A DNA stretch of 64,000 nucleotides from Nocardia asteroides (GTDB taxonomy: Bacteria > Actinomycetota > Actinomycetes > Mycobacteriales > Mycobacteriaceae): the NCBI RefSeq assembly GCF_021183625.1, contig NZ_CP089214.1, forward strand, positions 6,572,001-6,636,000. The letters are read 5' to 3'. The number at the start of each line of letters is the position of its first letter. Within the stretch, counting starts at the first letter, position 1. The notes under the pieces were generated by a model that saw only the letters and a list, made by a program, of their open reading frames with translations, had not been told where the DNA came from and did no database searches. A program made the position numbers and the translations under genes. Below, piece after piece: positions 43,634-52,122 of this stretch.

Positions 43634-44185
43634 ATGACCAAGTCTCTCGCCGACCTCGGCCTCGCCGCCGGCACCTGGGCCATCGACCCGGTGCACTCCA
43701 CCGTCGGCTTCGCCGTGCGCCACCTCATGGTGAGCAAGGTGCGCGGCCGCTTCACCGACTTCTCCGGCGCGCTGGAGATCGCCGAGGACGGCACCGCCAC
43801 CGCGCACGCCGAGATCCGGGTGGACTCGGTGACCACCGACAACCCGCAGCGCGACGCCCACCTGCGCACCGCCGACTTCTTCTCCGCCGAGCAGTTCCCG
43901 CTGGCCACCTTCACCGCGACCGGATTCCGCCCGCAGGGCGACGATTTCGAGGTCGACGGGGAATTCTCGCTGCGCGGCAGCACCAAGCCGGTGACCCTGA
44001 AGGTGGAATTCCTCGGGGTGAATCCGGGCATGGGCAACGGCCCGGTAGCCGGGTTCGAGGCACAGACCGTGGTCAGCCGCCGCGATTTCGGGCTGGACAT
44101 CGATATGCCGCTGCCCGACGGCGGCGCGGTGATCGGCGACAAGATCACCCTGACGCTGGAGATCGAGGTCGGCCTGCAGGGCTGA
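43634..44185 (+). CDS. YceI-family lipocalin-like protein
   Basis: The 183-residue protein matches the YceI family: GTWAIDPVHSTVGFAVRHLM at the start, then TAHAEIRVDSVTTDNPQRDA, HLRTADFFSAEQFPLATF and FSLRGSTKPVTLKVEF. YceI beta-barrels bind polyisoprenoids. No signal peptide is present, so this is the cytoplasmic actinobacterial type. AAGGAG precedes ATG 43634, and a strong terminator follows. Confidence 0.93.
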   Translation: MTKSLADLGLAAGTWAIDPVHSTVGFAVRHLMVSKVRGRFTDFSGALEIAEDGTATAHAEIRVDSVTTDNPQRDAHLRTADFFSAEQFPLATFTATGFRPQGDDFEVDGEFSLRGSTKPVTLKVEFLGVNPGMGNGPVAGFEAQTVVSRRDFGLDIDMPLPDGGAVIGDKITLTLEIEVGLQG

Positions 44186-44200
44186 CGCCCCGCCACACCA

Positions 44201-44235
44201 CGATCGGCCGGACCCGCGCGGGGTCCGGCCGATCG
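44201..44235 (+). terminator. strong hairpin terminator after yceI
   Basis: CGATCGGCCGGACCC (44201-44215) is complementary to GGGTCCGGCCGATCG (44221-44235), a 15-bp stem with a 5-base loop, followed by GTGTTT. It lies 15 bases after the stop. The next ~370 bases to the conservon contain no supported gene; the conservon promoter must be there. Confidence 0.8.
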
Positions 44236-44612
44236 GTGTTTCCCAGGGGTTCGCGGGAACCGTACCGTAGATGTCGCAATTGTTCCGGGACGGACCGATC
44301 GAGACTTTTTCGTGATACTGCTACTGTGTGCCACATCGTCGGGTTCCGTGTGGCCGGACAGCCCCGTCCAGGCTGGTTGTCATGGGTGAAAAAGACCTGA
44401 CGGCAAGGGCATTGCACGGTGTGCCCGCTGAGTGTGTCGAAGGCGTTGCTGGCTCGGTGGCGGAAGGCGGTGATCGTGAGACGAGGTAGCCCCTCTCGCG
44501 GCGGCCCCACCCCTGCCGAGCCGCCGCCCCCGCCGCCCGCCTCCGGGTAGCTCGCCCGGCATCGTGCGCGTCCGATCCCTCGATCCTCGAGTCCCTCAAC
44601 ACGAGAGAACTG

Positions 44613-46196
44613 ATGAATCCAGATTTCGCCCTGGTGCTTCCATGGATCGTCGCCGTCGTCCTGGTCGCGGCGGTGTCGATCTACGCGGTGCTGGTGGTGC
44701 GCCGCAGACAGGCCCGCATCGATGCGCTGATCGCCGAGCAGCGCCTGCACGAGGAGGCGCTGGAGCGGCTCGCCGCCACCACGCTACCCACCGTCGCCGA
44801 GGCCGTGCGCCGCTTCGAGCAGAGCCAGCCGCCCACCGTCGAGGTGCCGCCCGCGCTGGAGGACACCCGCTTCGCGCAGTGTCTGCGCTGGACCGCCGAG
44901 CGCTACGCCGACGAACTGCGGCTGCTGCAGTCCGAGACCCGCGAGCAGTCCGCCCGCGACGGCGAGGAGAAGTCCCGGGTCGCCGTGCAGTCCGCCGAGG
45001 AGGCGGTGCGGGAGCGGTTGTCGAGTTCGGCGCGGGATGCCACGAGTGGTGCGGTGCGGTCGTTCGGTACGTCGGTGGTGAGTTTGGGTGCCGATGTGAG
45101 TCAGGTCGTGTCGGCGGCGTTGCGTGAGCATCGTGATGACGAGGTGTATGCGACGTTGACGCGGATCGATCATTCGGTGCAGCAGATGATCAGGCAGGCG
45201 CAGTCGTATGTGATCGTGTGTGGTGGTTTGCCTGGTCGTCGGTGGCCGTCGCAGTCGTTGACCGATGTGGTGGGTGGTGCGACGGGGCGGGTGCGGGATT
45301 ATCTGCGGGTTCGGTCGAATCAGTTGGATCGGATGGTGATCTCGCGGGCGGTGGAGCCGTTGGTGCATACGCTTGCCACGTTGCTGGATAACGCGTTGCG
45401 GTATTCGCCGCCGACGTCGTATGTGGATGTGGGGTTTCAGGAGGGGCATCACGGGGTGACCGTGATTGTCGATGATGCGGGTGTTCGGATGAATTCCGAG
45501 CAGATGGAGGAGGCGCGTCAGGTTCTGGCGGGGGAGCGGTCGGTGGATATCCATCAGCTGGGTCCGTCGCCGAAGGTGGGTTTTCCGGGTGTGGCGGCGC
45601 TTGCTCGGCGGTATGGGTTCACGGTGTATATCGATGGGCCGAATGCGTATGGCGGTATGCGGGCCATGGTCTACATCCCCGAGGCGCTGCTGATCACCCC
45701 GCCGCAGGCCGCGCCCGAGCCGTTCGAGGCAGCGCCCGAGCCGGTCGCCGCGGGGGCCGTGCGCAACGGCAACGGCAACGGCAATGGCAGCGCCGAGCGG
45801 TTCGCCGCGCAGCCCGCCCGGTTGGAGGCCCCGGCCGCCGCCCTCCGCGCCGAGCCGCCGGTGAGCGCGCTCCGTGCCGAGCCGCAGGTCAGCGCGGTGC
45901 GCGCCGAGCCGCCGGTGGCCGCGGTCCGCGCCGAGGCGCCGGTCGCGCTGCGTTCCGAGCCCGCCGAGCCCGCACCCGCCGCCGACAACGACGAGGAGCA
46001 CACCTTCTCGGTGCACGAAATCACCAGCGGCGGGCTGCCCAAGCGCCGGAGGCGGGCCGTCGCGCCCGCCGTCGGGGCGAGTGGCCCGCGGACCGATCCC
46101 GGGTTGGCGCGGCCGGATATCGCGGCGGCGTGGCAGTCCGGTTCCAAGAGCGGCCGTGCCGCCGCAGCCGAACAGACGGAAGGGACGACATCCTGA
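44613..46196 (+). CDS. cvnA: conservon sensor kinase-like ATPase (CvnA type)
   Basis: An N-terminal membrane anchor (LVLPWIVAVVLVAAVSIYAV) is followed by a long coiled coil and a HATPase_c domain (LVHTLATLLDNALRYSPPTS with the N-box, VTVIVDDAGVRMN). LGPSPKVGFPGVAALARRYG follows. The usual phospho-His box is not evident. The C-terminal ~150 residues are disordered: an NGNGNGNG tract, then repeated RAEPPV/RAEPQV units. In Streptomyces, CvnA is the membrane partner of CvnB, CvnC and the GTPase CvnD. The stop overlaps cvnB (TGATG). Codon use changes sharply inside the gene at about 45.0 and 45.66 kb. Confidence 0.88.
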   Translation: MNPDFALVLPWIVAVVLVAAVSIYAVLVVRRRQARIDALIAEQRLHEEALERLAATTLPTVAEAVRRFEQSQPPTVEVPPALEDTRFAQCLRWTAERYADELRLLQSETREQSARDGEEKSRVAVQSAEEAVRERLSSSARDATSGAVRSFGTSVVSLGADVSQVVSAALREHRDDEVYATLTRIDHSVQQMIRQAQSYVIVCGGLPGRRWPSQSLTDVVGGATGRVRDYLRVRSNQLDRMVISRAVEPLVHTLATLLDNALRYSPPTSYVDVGFQEGHHGVTVIVDDAGVRMNSEQMEEARQVLAGERSVDIHQLGPSPKVGFPGVAALARRYGFTVYIDGPNAYGGMRAMVYIPEALLITPPQAAPEPFEAAPEPVAAGAVRNGNGNGNGSAERFAAQPARLEAPAAALRAEPPVSALRAEPQVSAVRAEPPVAAVRAEAPVALRSEPAEPAPAADNDEEHTFSVHEITSGGLPKRRRRAVAPAVGASGPRTDPGLARPDIAAAWQSGSKSGRAAAAEQTEGTTS

Positions 46197-46621
46197 TGGG
46201 CACACCGAACATGACCGACAGCAGCAACAAACTGGGGTGGCTTCTCGAGGATCTCGAGGTGCCCGGGGTCCGGTTCGCGGTGCTGTTGTCCGATGACGGG
46301 TTGCGCATTGCGCACAGTGCGGGGATTTCCAAGGATGACGCCGAGCGGTTCGCCGCGGCGGCGTCGGGGTTGCGGTCGCTGGGCAAGGCGCTCGGTGAGT
46401 TCTGCGGGACCAGCGGTAACACGGTGCGGCAGAACATGACCGAGTACGACGAGGGCATGATCATGATCACCGCCGCTGGCGAGGGCGCCCTGCTCGGCGT
46501 GGCCACGACCGCCGACCTCGACGTGGGGCTCGTCGCGCACCGGATGAACGAGCTCGCCGCCCGGGTCGGGCACGAGCTGGCCAGCGCGCCGCGGCGGAGA
46601 GACGACGGCGGCCTGCAATGA
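46196..46621 (+). CDS. cvnB: conservon roadblock/LC7 protein (CvnB type)
   Basis: The 141-residue roadblock/LC7 domain includes LGWLLEDLEVPGVRFAVLLS, GLRIAHSAGISKDDAERFAA and EGALLGVATTADLDVGLVAH. In conservons this protein is thought to regulate the small GTPase. ATG 46196 (or 46211) starts it, and its stop overlaps cvnC as ATGA. Confidence 0.92.
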   Translation: MGTPNMTDSSNKLGWLLEDLEVPGVRFAVLLSDDGLRIAHSAGISKDDAERFAAAASGLRSLGKALGEFCGTSGNTVRQNMTEYDEGMIMITAAGEGALLGVATTADLDVGLVAHRMNELAARVGHELASAPRRRDDGGLQ

Positions 46622-46962
46622 TCCGCCGCGATCCCGATCTGGTCCGCGCGTACGTCCGCACCAGCGGCCGCACGCGCGCCACCCGCGAACTGGATCTCGT
46701 CACCCTGGTGACCGCGGCGGCGGACGTCTCACCCGGCGCCACCCCCGACGCCAAGCGCGTCATGTCGCTGTGCAGTCGCAAGGGTTCGCTGTCGATCGCC
46801 GAGGTGGCGGCGTATCTGGATATGCCGCCGTCGGTGGTGAAGATCGTGGTGTCGGATCTGCTCGACAGTGAGCATCTTTCCAGTCCGCGGCCGTTGGAAG
46901 CGGTGCCGGATATCGCTCTGCTCGAGGAGGTTCTCAATGGGCTCCGTGCTCTCCCGGCCTGA
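46618..46962 (+). CDS. cvnC: conservon DUF742 protein (CvnC type)
   Basis: This 114-residue DUF742 protein is a winged-helix-like domain with DLVRAYVRTSGRTRATRELD at the start and SLSIAEVAAYLDMPPSVVKI in the middle. It ends past the start of cvnD, so the two overlap by 26 bases. The DUF742 role is unknown; in conservons it is expected to bridge CvnB and CvnD. Confidence 0.92.
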   Translation: MIRRDPDLVRAYVRTSGRTRATRELDLVTLVTAAADVSPGATPDAKRVMSLCSRKGSLSIAEVAAYLDMPPSVVKIVVSDLLDSEHLSSPRPLEAVPDIALLEEVLNGLRALPA

Positions 46963-47542
46963 CCGGTCGGTCGATTATGTGCCGGAGACGGTGACGCGGT
47001 CGGTGAAGTTGCTGGTGGCGGGGAATTTCGGGGTCGGGAAGACCACGTTCGTCAACAGTATTTCCGAGATTCGTCCGTTGCGGACCGAGGAGACGATCAC
47101 CGAGGCCAGTGTCGGGGTGGATGACATGGCGGGGTTGCCGGGGAAGTCCTCGACGACGGTGGCGATGGATTTCGGGCGGATCACGTTGAATCCGCAGTTG
47201 GCGTTGTATTTGTTCGGGACTCCGGGGCAGCAGCGGTTCGTGCCGTTGTGGGAGGAGTTGGCGCGGGGTGCGTTGGGGGCGTTGGTGTTGATCGATACGC
47301 GCCGGATCGATAAGGCCGATGAGGTGTTGTCGGTGTTGGAGGAGCGTGGGGTTCCGTATGCGGTGGGGATCAACGAGTTCGACGGGTCGCGGACGTATCC
47401 GTTGGAGGAGGTCCGCGACGCGCTCGACCTCGCCCCGGAGACGCCGCTGGTCCGGCTCGACGCGCGCAACCGCAGCACCTGCCTGCGCTCGCTGATCACC
47501 CTGGTGGAGTTCCTCTTCCACCGGCTCGAATCGCGGATGTGA
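46937..47542 (+). CDS. cvnD: conservon small GTPase (CvnD type)
   Basis: ATG 46937 has GAGGAGG upstream. The P-loop LLVAGNFGVGKTTFVNS, the switch II region LYLFGTPGQQRFVPLWEELA and the base-recognition loop YAVGINEFDGS give a Ras-like GTPase of the MglA/CvnD type. The NKxD motif is replaced by N-E-F-D. The 201-residue length is usual. It converges on the SGNH hydrolase gene, with nine bases between the stops. Confidence 0.93.
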   Translation: MGSVLSRPDRSVDYVPETVTRSVKLLVAGNFGVGKTTFVNSISEIRPLRTEETITEASVGVDDMAGLPGKSSTTVAMDFGRITLNPQLALYLFGTPGQQRFVPLWEELARGALGALVLIDTRRIDKADEVLSVLEERGVPYAVGINEFDGSRTYPLEEVRDALDLAPETPLVRLDARNRSTCLRSLITLVEFLFHRLESRM

Positions 47543-47551
47543 ATCGGCCGC

Positions 47552-48445
47552 TCAGCGGTCGAGGGCGGCCAGCACCTGCTGCGCGGTGTTGCGGTGCCCG
47601 GCGGCATTCGGGTGCAGCGGGACGATGGCATCGGCCGAGGTCGGCAGCGCGCCGACCATCCAGCTCTCGCCCGGCTCCGCGCACACGTCGTGCCCCTGCG
47701 TCGAGGGCTCCAGATCCACGTACCCGGCTCCGTGCTCGGCCGCCGCGCGCCGGATGACGTCGTTCAGCTGATTGATCTTGCCCTGCAGGTAGGTGGCGTC
47801 CGCGGCCCACGCGGGCTGGGTCTCCGGGCAGCCGCCGTCGCGGATGCCGATCGGGTAGCCGACCAGCACGATGGTGGCGGCGGGGGAGCGGCGGCGGATC
47901 TCCTCGATCATGACCCCGTAGGCCGGGGCGAAGCGCTCGATCTGCTCGCCCACCCGGTCCCGGCCGCCCGCGGTCTGCGTCGCCGCGCAGGAGACGCCGT
48001 TCGGCTCCGGCAGCGGGTTGATACAGCTCACCCCGAGCTGGACCAGCCCGATGTCGTTGCCGCCCATGCCGAGCGTCACCAGCGTGGTGTCCGGGGTCAG
48101 CGCGTCGTACTGCGGCGCCGCCGACCCGCTCAGCCCGAACTGCCTGCCCGCCAGGTCGGCGCTCACCGCCGCGCCGCAGGTGACGTCGCGGAACTCGCTC
48201 GGACGCAGCGCCTGCGCCACCAGCTTGGGGTAGTTCAGCGCGGAGCGGGTGCAGTCGCCGGGGATGCCGCTCGCGGGCGCGCTCGGCGCGATCCCGGAGC
48301 CGGCCGAGAACGAATCGCCCAGCGCGACGTACACCTCGGGCTGCGGCGCCGCCGGTGCGCCACCGGCACCGGCCGCCGCGATCGCGCACGCGCCCAGCGC
48401 GGCGCCGACGGCGCGCAGCGCGGGAAGCCGACGGGACTGCTGCAT
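47552..48445 (-). CDS. secreted SGNH-family lipase/esterase
   Basis: ATG 48445 starts a Sec signal peptide (LGACAIAAAGAGGAPAAP). SGNH blocks are clear: VALGDSFSAGSG (block I Ser), LVTLGMGGNDIGL (block III Gly-Asn) and IVPLHPNAAGHRNTA (block V Asp/His region). Six cysteines fit the disulfide pattern of Streptomyces extracellular lipases of this family. It probably hydrolyses ester lipids outside the cell. Confidence 0.9.
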   Translation of the reverse strand: MQQSRRLPALRAVGAALGACAIAAAGAGGAPAAPQPEVYVALGDSFSAGSGIAPSAPASGIPGDCTRSALNYPKLVAQALRPSEFRDVTCGAAVSADLAGRQFGLSGSAAPQYDALTPDTTLVTLGMGGNDIGLVQLGVSCINPLPEPNGVSCAATQTAGGRDRVGEQIERFAPAYGVMIEEIRRRSPAATIVLVGYPIGIRDGGCPETQPAWAADATYLQGKINQLNDVIRRAAAEHGAGYVDLEPSTQGHDVCAEPGESWMVGALPTSADAIVPLHPNAAGHRNTAQQVLAALDR

Positions 48446-48501
48446 GATTCGGATCCTCGCCTGTGCCGGAACACGGATGACCGCCGGACACCAGTGTCCG
48501 G

Positions 48502-49194
48502 CTACCGGCTGGTAGGAAGTGTGGCCGAGGTCACGCCGGGCGTCAAGACGCGATCCGGCGGGCCCGCATCCGTCACCCGGCCCGCGGCCAGCGCGACGCA
48601 GTGGTCGGCGCGCAGCGCGTCGTCCCGATCGTGGGTGGCGTGCACGACGGTGACACCCCGCTCCCGCGCGAGGCCGAGCGCCGTGTGCACGGCGGCACGG
48701 GCCTCGGCGTCCAGCGCGGTCCCCGGCTCGTCGAACAGCAGCAGCCGGGAGCGCGCTGCCAGCGCCTGAGCGAGCAGCGCCCGCTGCCGCTGCCCGCCGG
48801 AGAGCGTGTCCAACCGGCGCCCGGCCAGCGCGGCGAGCCCGAGCGCCGCGAGCGATTCGTCGACCAGGCTGCGATCCGCCCGGGTGAGCCTGCGCCACCA
48901 TCCGCGCTCCCCCCAGCGCCCCATCGCCACCGTCTCCCGGACGGTGATCGGCAGCGTCGGCGGAACCGCGCTGTGCTGCAGGACGAGCGCGGGCCTGCCC
49001 AGCGGCTGTAGCACCGACCCCGCCGTCGGCGCGAGCACGCCGGCGAGCACCGCGAGCAGCGTCGACTTCCCCGACCCGTTCGGCCCCACCAGCGCCGTCA
49101 CCCGTCCGGCGGGCAGCACCGCGTCCACGCCGTGCAGCACCGATCCGGCCTCGTAGCCGGCGACGATCCCGGTCAGCCGCACCTCGGTGGTCAT
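48502..49194 (-). CDS. aztA: zinc ABC transporter ATP-binding protein
   Basis: The 230-residue ATPase shows Walker A (VGPNGSGKSTLL), the Q-loop region (VLQHSAVPPTL), the signature (TLSGGQRQRALLAQAL) and Walker B (LLLFDEPGTALD). It is transcribed divergently from the permease gene, with a Zur-like box between them. Together with the permease, zinc-binding lipoprotein and AztD it makes an AztABCD-type zinc importer. Confidence 0.9.
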   Translation of the reverse strand: MTTEVRLTGIVAGYEAGSVLHGVDAVLPAGRVTALVGPNGSGKSTLLAVLAGVLAPTAGSVLQPLGRPALVLQHSAVPPTLPITVRETVAMGRWGERGWWRRLTRADRSLVDESLAALGLAALAGRRLDTLSGGQRQRALLAQALAARSRLLLFDEPGTALDAEARAAVHTALGLARERGVTVVHATHDRDDALRADHCVALAAGRVTDAGPPDRVLTPGVTSATLPTSR

Positions 49195-49219
49195 CTGTGT
49201 CCCCTGTCACTACAGTTGA

Positions 49220-49238
49220 AATGAAAATCATGTTCATT
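49220..49238. promoter_or_regulatory. Zur-like operator between aztA and aztB
   Basis: AATGAA (49220-49225) and TTCATT (49233-49238) are perfect arms around AATCATG. The whole resembles actinobacterial Zur boxes of the TGAAAATGATTTTCA type. It is 26 bases upstream of aztA and 16 upstream of the chosen aztB start, so one repressor dimer pair could silence both directions when zinc is sufficient. Confidence 0.75.
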
Positions 49239-49253
49239 CTAGGGTGTCGCTTC

Positions 49254-51215
49254 ATGGACTGGCTCTTCGACCCCTTCGCGGTGACCTTCGTGCGGCGGGC
49301 GCTCTGGGGCGGGCTGCTCGTCTCCTGCCTCTGCGCCATCGCCGGAACGTGGGTCGTTGTGCGCGGCATGGCCTTTCTGGGCGAGGCGATGGCGCACGGG
49401 ATGCTCCCCGGCGTCGCCGTCGCCGCGCTGCTCGGCGGCAACCTGCTCGCCGGGGCGGCGGTGAGCGCGGTGGCGATGGCCGCCGGGGTCTCGGTGCTCG
49501 GGCGGAACCGCCGCTTCACCCCGGACGTGGCGATCGGGCTGCTCTTCGTCGCCATGCTCTCGCTCGGCGTGCTGATCGTGTCCCGCTCGGCGAGCTTCGC
49601 GGTCGACCTGACCGGCTACCTGTTCGGCGACGTGCTCGCCATCGGCGCGGGCGATCTCCGGCTGCTGGCCGGCGCCGTCCTGCTCGCCGCGGTGCTCGCC
49701 GCCGCCGGGCATCGCGGGTTCACCGCGCTCACCTTCGAGCCGCGGATCGCCGAGGTGCTCGGGCTGCGGCCGCGGCTCGCCAGGGCCGGGCTGCTCGCGC
49801 TGGTGACGCTGGCCGTGGTCGGCTCGTTCCACCTGGCCGGGACGCTGCTGGTGTTCGGGCTGCTGATCGCGCCGCCCGCCGCCGCCACCTACTGGGCGCA
49901 CCGGATTCCGACCACCATGCTGCTGGCCGCGGTCTTCGGCTCGGTGGCGACCGTGGCCGGGCTGTTGGTCTCCTGGCATGCGGGCACCGCGGCCGGGGCG
50001 ACGATCGCGGCGTGCGCGGTAGCGCTGTTCTTCGGCTCCGCCCTGCTTGCCGCGCTGCGCGAGCGGCTGCGTCGCGGTGCCCGCCCGGCGGCGGCGGTGG
50101 CCGCGGTCGCCGCGGTTCTGGCGGGCTGCGCCGCCGACCCGGTGCTCGCGCCGGAGGCGGAGGCTCCGCACGGCTACGTCGAGGGCGCGGAGGAGACCGC
50201 CGAGGAGCAGCCGAGGCTGGTGCTCGCCGACGCCGGAACCGGCGAGATCCGGGTGCTCGACCTGATCACGGAGGAGCTCACCCGGCTCGACCCGCTCCCC
50301 GGCGTCACCGCCGCCACGAGCGACGGCCGCTACGCCTACCTCTCCGCCGACGGCACCGTACGGGTCGCCGACGCCGGCGCCTGGATGGTCGACCACGACG
50401 ACCACGCGCACTACTACCGCACGGCCCCCGGCGTCCGCGGCGAGTTCACCGCGCCCCCCGTCGTCACGGCCGCGGCCGATCGCGCTGTCGCCGTGCTCGA
50501 CTCGGGCGATACCGCCACCGTCCTCGACCGCACCGCGCTGGACGCGGGCCGCGTCCCCGCTCCGGTGACCGTGCCCGGCGCCACCCTCCCGATCGACGGC
50601 GCCCTGGCCAGCGTCGACCCCGCGAGCGGGCAGGTGCGGCTGCGCGAACGCGACGGCACCGTCCGCCGCACCCTCGCCGAGCCCTGCCCCGAACCACGGG
50701 CAGCGGCCGTGACCAGGCGCGGCGCCGTATTCAGCTGCGCGACAGGCGCGCTCGTGGTCGCCGGGGAGACCGCCCGCACGGTCCCGTACCCCCCTGGCAC
50801 CGCCCCGGAAGACCGCGCCACCGCCTTCACCCAGCGCCCCGGCGCGAGCGCGCTCACCGCCCCGGCGGGCCGGCGCGGGCTCTGGCTGCTCGACGTCGCC
50901 CGCGGCACCTGGACCCGCTTCGACACCGGCCCGGTCCTTGCCGCCGCCACCGCGGGGGAGGGAACCCCCGTGCTCGCACTCGCCCCGGACGGCGTGCTCC
51001 GCGCCCTCGACCCCGCGACCGGCGCCGAACTCGCCCGCCGCCCGCTGACCACCCCCGGCGCCCCCGCCCGGATCGCCGTCGACACCACCCGCGCCTACCT
51101 CACCGACCCGGAGCGCCGCCTCGTGTACGAGATCGACTACCTGGACGACCTGCGCGTCGCCCGTGCCTTCCCGCTCGACATCACCCCCGCGCACCTCGCC
51201 CGGGCCGGCCGATGA
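49254..51215 (+). CDS. aztB: zinc ABC permease fused to AztD-like lipoprotein domain
   Basis: ATG 49254 is preferred since upstream ATGs fall inside the Zur-like box. Residues ~1-285 form an ABC-3 metal permease with eight to nine helices (VVVRGMAFLGEAMAHGMLPG; LLVFGLLIAPPAAATYWAHR). The sequence continues through RLRRGARPAAAVAAVAAVL and AGCAADP, which looks exactly like a lipoprotein signal with lipobox. About 345 residues of AztD-like beta-propeller follow (HGYVEGAEETAEEQPRLVLA), including a His-rich loop DHDDHAHYY. The fusion has a single frame with no stop. Either it is a real fused protein, or a cryptic internal start still makes the lipoprotein. Confidence 0.85.
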   Translation: MDWLFDPFAVTFVRRALWGGLLVSCLCAIAGTWVVVRGMAFLGEAMAHGMLPGVAVAALLGGNLLAGAAVSAVAMAAGVSVLGRNRRFTPDVAIGLLFVAMLSLGVLIVSRSASFAVDLTGYLFGDVLAIGAGDLRLLAGAVLLAAVLAAAGHRGFTALTFEPRIAEVLGLRPRLARAGLLALVTLAVVGSFHLAGTLLVFGLLIAPPAAATYWAHRIPTTMLLAAVFGSVATVAGLLVSWHAGTAAGATIAACAVALFFGSALLAALRERLRRGARPAAAVAAVAAVLAGCAADPVLAPEAEAPHGYVEGAEETAEEQPRLVLADAGTGEIRVLDLITEELTRLDPLPGVTAATSDGRYAYLSADGTVRVADAGAWMVDHDDHAHYYRTAPGVRGEFTAPPVVTAAADRAVAVLDSGDTATVLDRTALDAGRVPAPVTVPGATLPIDGALASVDPASGQVRLRERDGTVRRTLAEPCPEPRAAAVTRRGAVFSCATGALVVAGETARTVPYPPGTAPEDRATAFTQRPGASALTAPAGRRGLWLLDVARGTWTRFDTGPVLAAATAGEGTPVLALAPDGVLRALDPATGAELARRPLTTPGAPARIAVDTTRAYLTDPERRLVYEIDYLDDLRVARAFPLDITPAHLARAGR

Positions 51216-52102
51216 GGCGCCTGTTCACAGCGGTGCTCGCCGGGCTGACCGTGCTCACCGCCGCGGCCTGCGGCGGCACCCCCGAGCGCGCCGAGATCGT
51301 GGTGACCACCGACCTGCTCGGCGACCTCACCCGCGCCGTTGTCGGCGACGCCGCCCCGGTCACCGTGCTCATGCCGACCGGCGGCGACCCGCACTCGTTC
51401 GGCGTCTCCGCCGAGCAGGCGGCCGGGCTGGAGCGGGCCGCGCTGGTCGTCGCCAACGGCCTCGGCCTGGAGGAGGGCGTGCTGCGCCACGTCGAGTCCG
51501 CCGCCGCGGCCGGCACGCCGACGCTGCTGGTGGGCCCGCAGGTGAACCCGCTGCCGTACCGCGACAGCGCGAACCCGGACCCGCACTTCTGGACCGACCC
51601 GGCCCGGGTGCGCACCGCGGTGGCGGCCATCCGGGACCGGGTGCTCGCCGACGTGCCCGGCGTCGACGCCGCGGCCGTGCGCGCCCGCACCGACGGCTAC
51701 CTCACCCGGCTGGACGAGCTGGATCGCTGGATGGCCGAGCGCTTCGCCGCGCTCCCCGCCGAGCGGCGCAGGCTGGTCACCAACCACCACGTCTTCGGCT
51801 ACCTCGCCGCGCGCTTCGGGCTCGACGTGCTCGGCGTCGTCCTGCCCAGCGGCAGCGCGCTGGCCTCGCCCGGCGCCGCCGACCTGGCCGGGCTGGCGAC
51901 CGCGGTGCGCGCGGCCGGGGTGACCACGATCTTCGCCGACTCCGCGCAGCCCGACAGGCTCGCCCGCGTCCTCGCCGAACAGGCGGGTGTGCGGGTGAGA
52001 GTCACCGCACTGCACACCGAATCGCTCACCCCGCCGGACGGCGGCGCCCCCACCTACCTGGACATGATGCGCGCCAACACCGCCGCCATCATCGCCGGGT
52101 GA
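51212..52102 (+). CDS. aztC: zinc-binding lipoprotein of the ABC importer
   Basis: ATG 51212 overlaps the previous stop (ATGA). The lipobox LTAAAC anchors a cluster A-I metal-binding protein. Expected zinc ligands are visible: His in GGDPHSFGVS, His in NPDPHFWTDP, His in TNHHVFGYL and Asp in TIFADSAQP. The long His-rich loop of ZnuA is absent, as in AztC, which instead receives zinc from AztD. The length is 296 residues. Confidence 0.9.
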   Translation: MRRLFTAVLAGLTVLTAAACGGTPERAEIVVTTDLLGDLTRAVVGDAAPVTVLMPTGGDPHSFGVSAEQAAGLERAALVVANGLGLEEGVLRHVESAAAAGTPTLLVGPQVNPLPYRDSANPDPHFWTDPARVRTAVAAIRDRVLADVPGVDAAAVRARTDGYLTRLDELDRWMAERFAALPAERRRLVTNHHVFGYLAARFGLDVLGVVLPSGSALASPGAADLAGLATAVRAAGVTTIFADSAQPDRLARVLAEQAGVRVRVTALHTESLTPPDGGAPTYLDMMRANTAAIIAG

Positions 52103-52122
52103 TCCGAAAGATGAGGTAGCAC

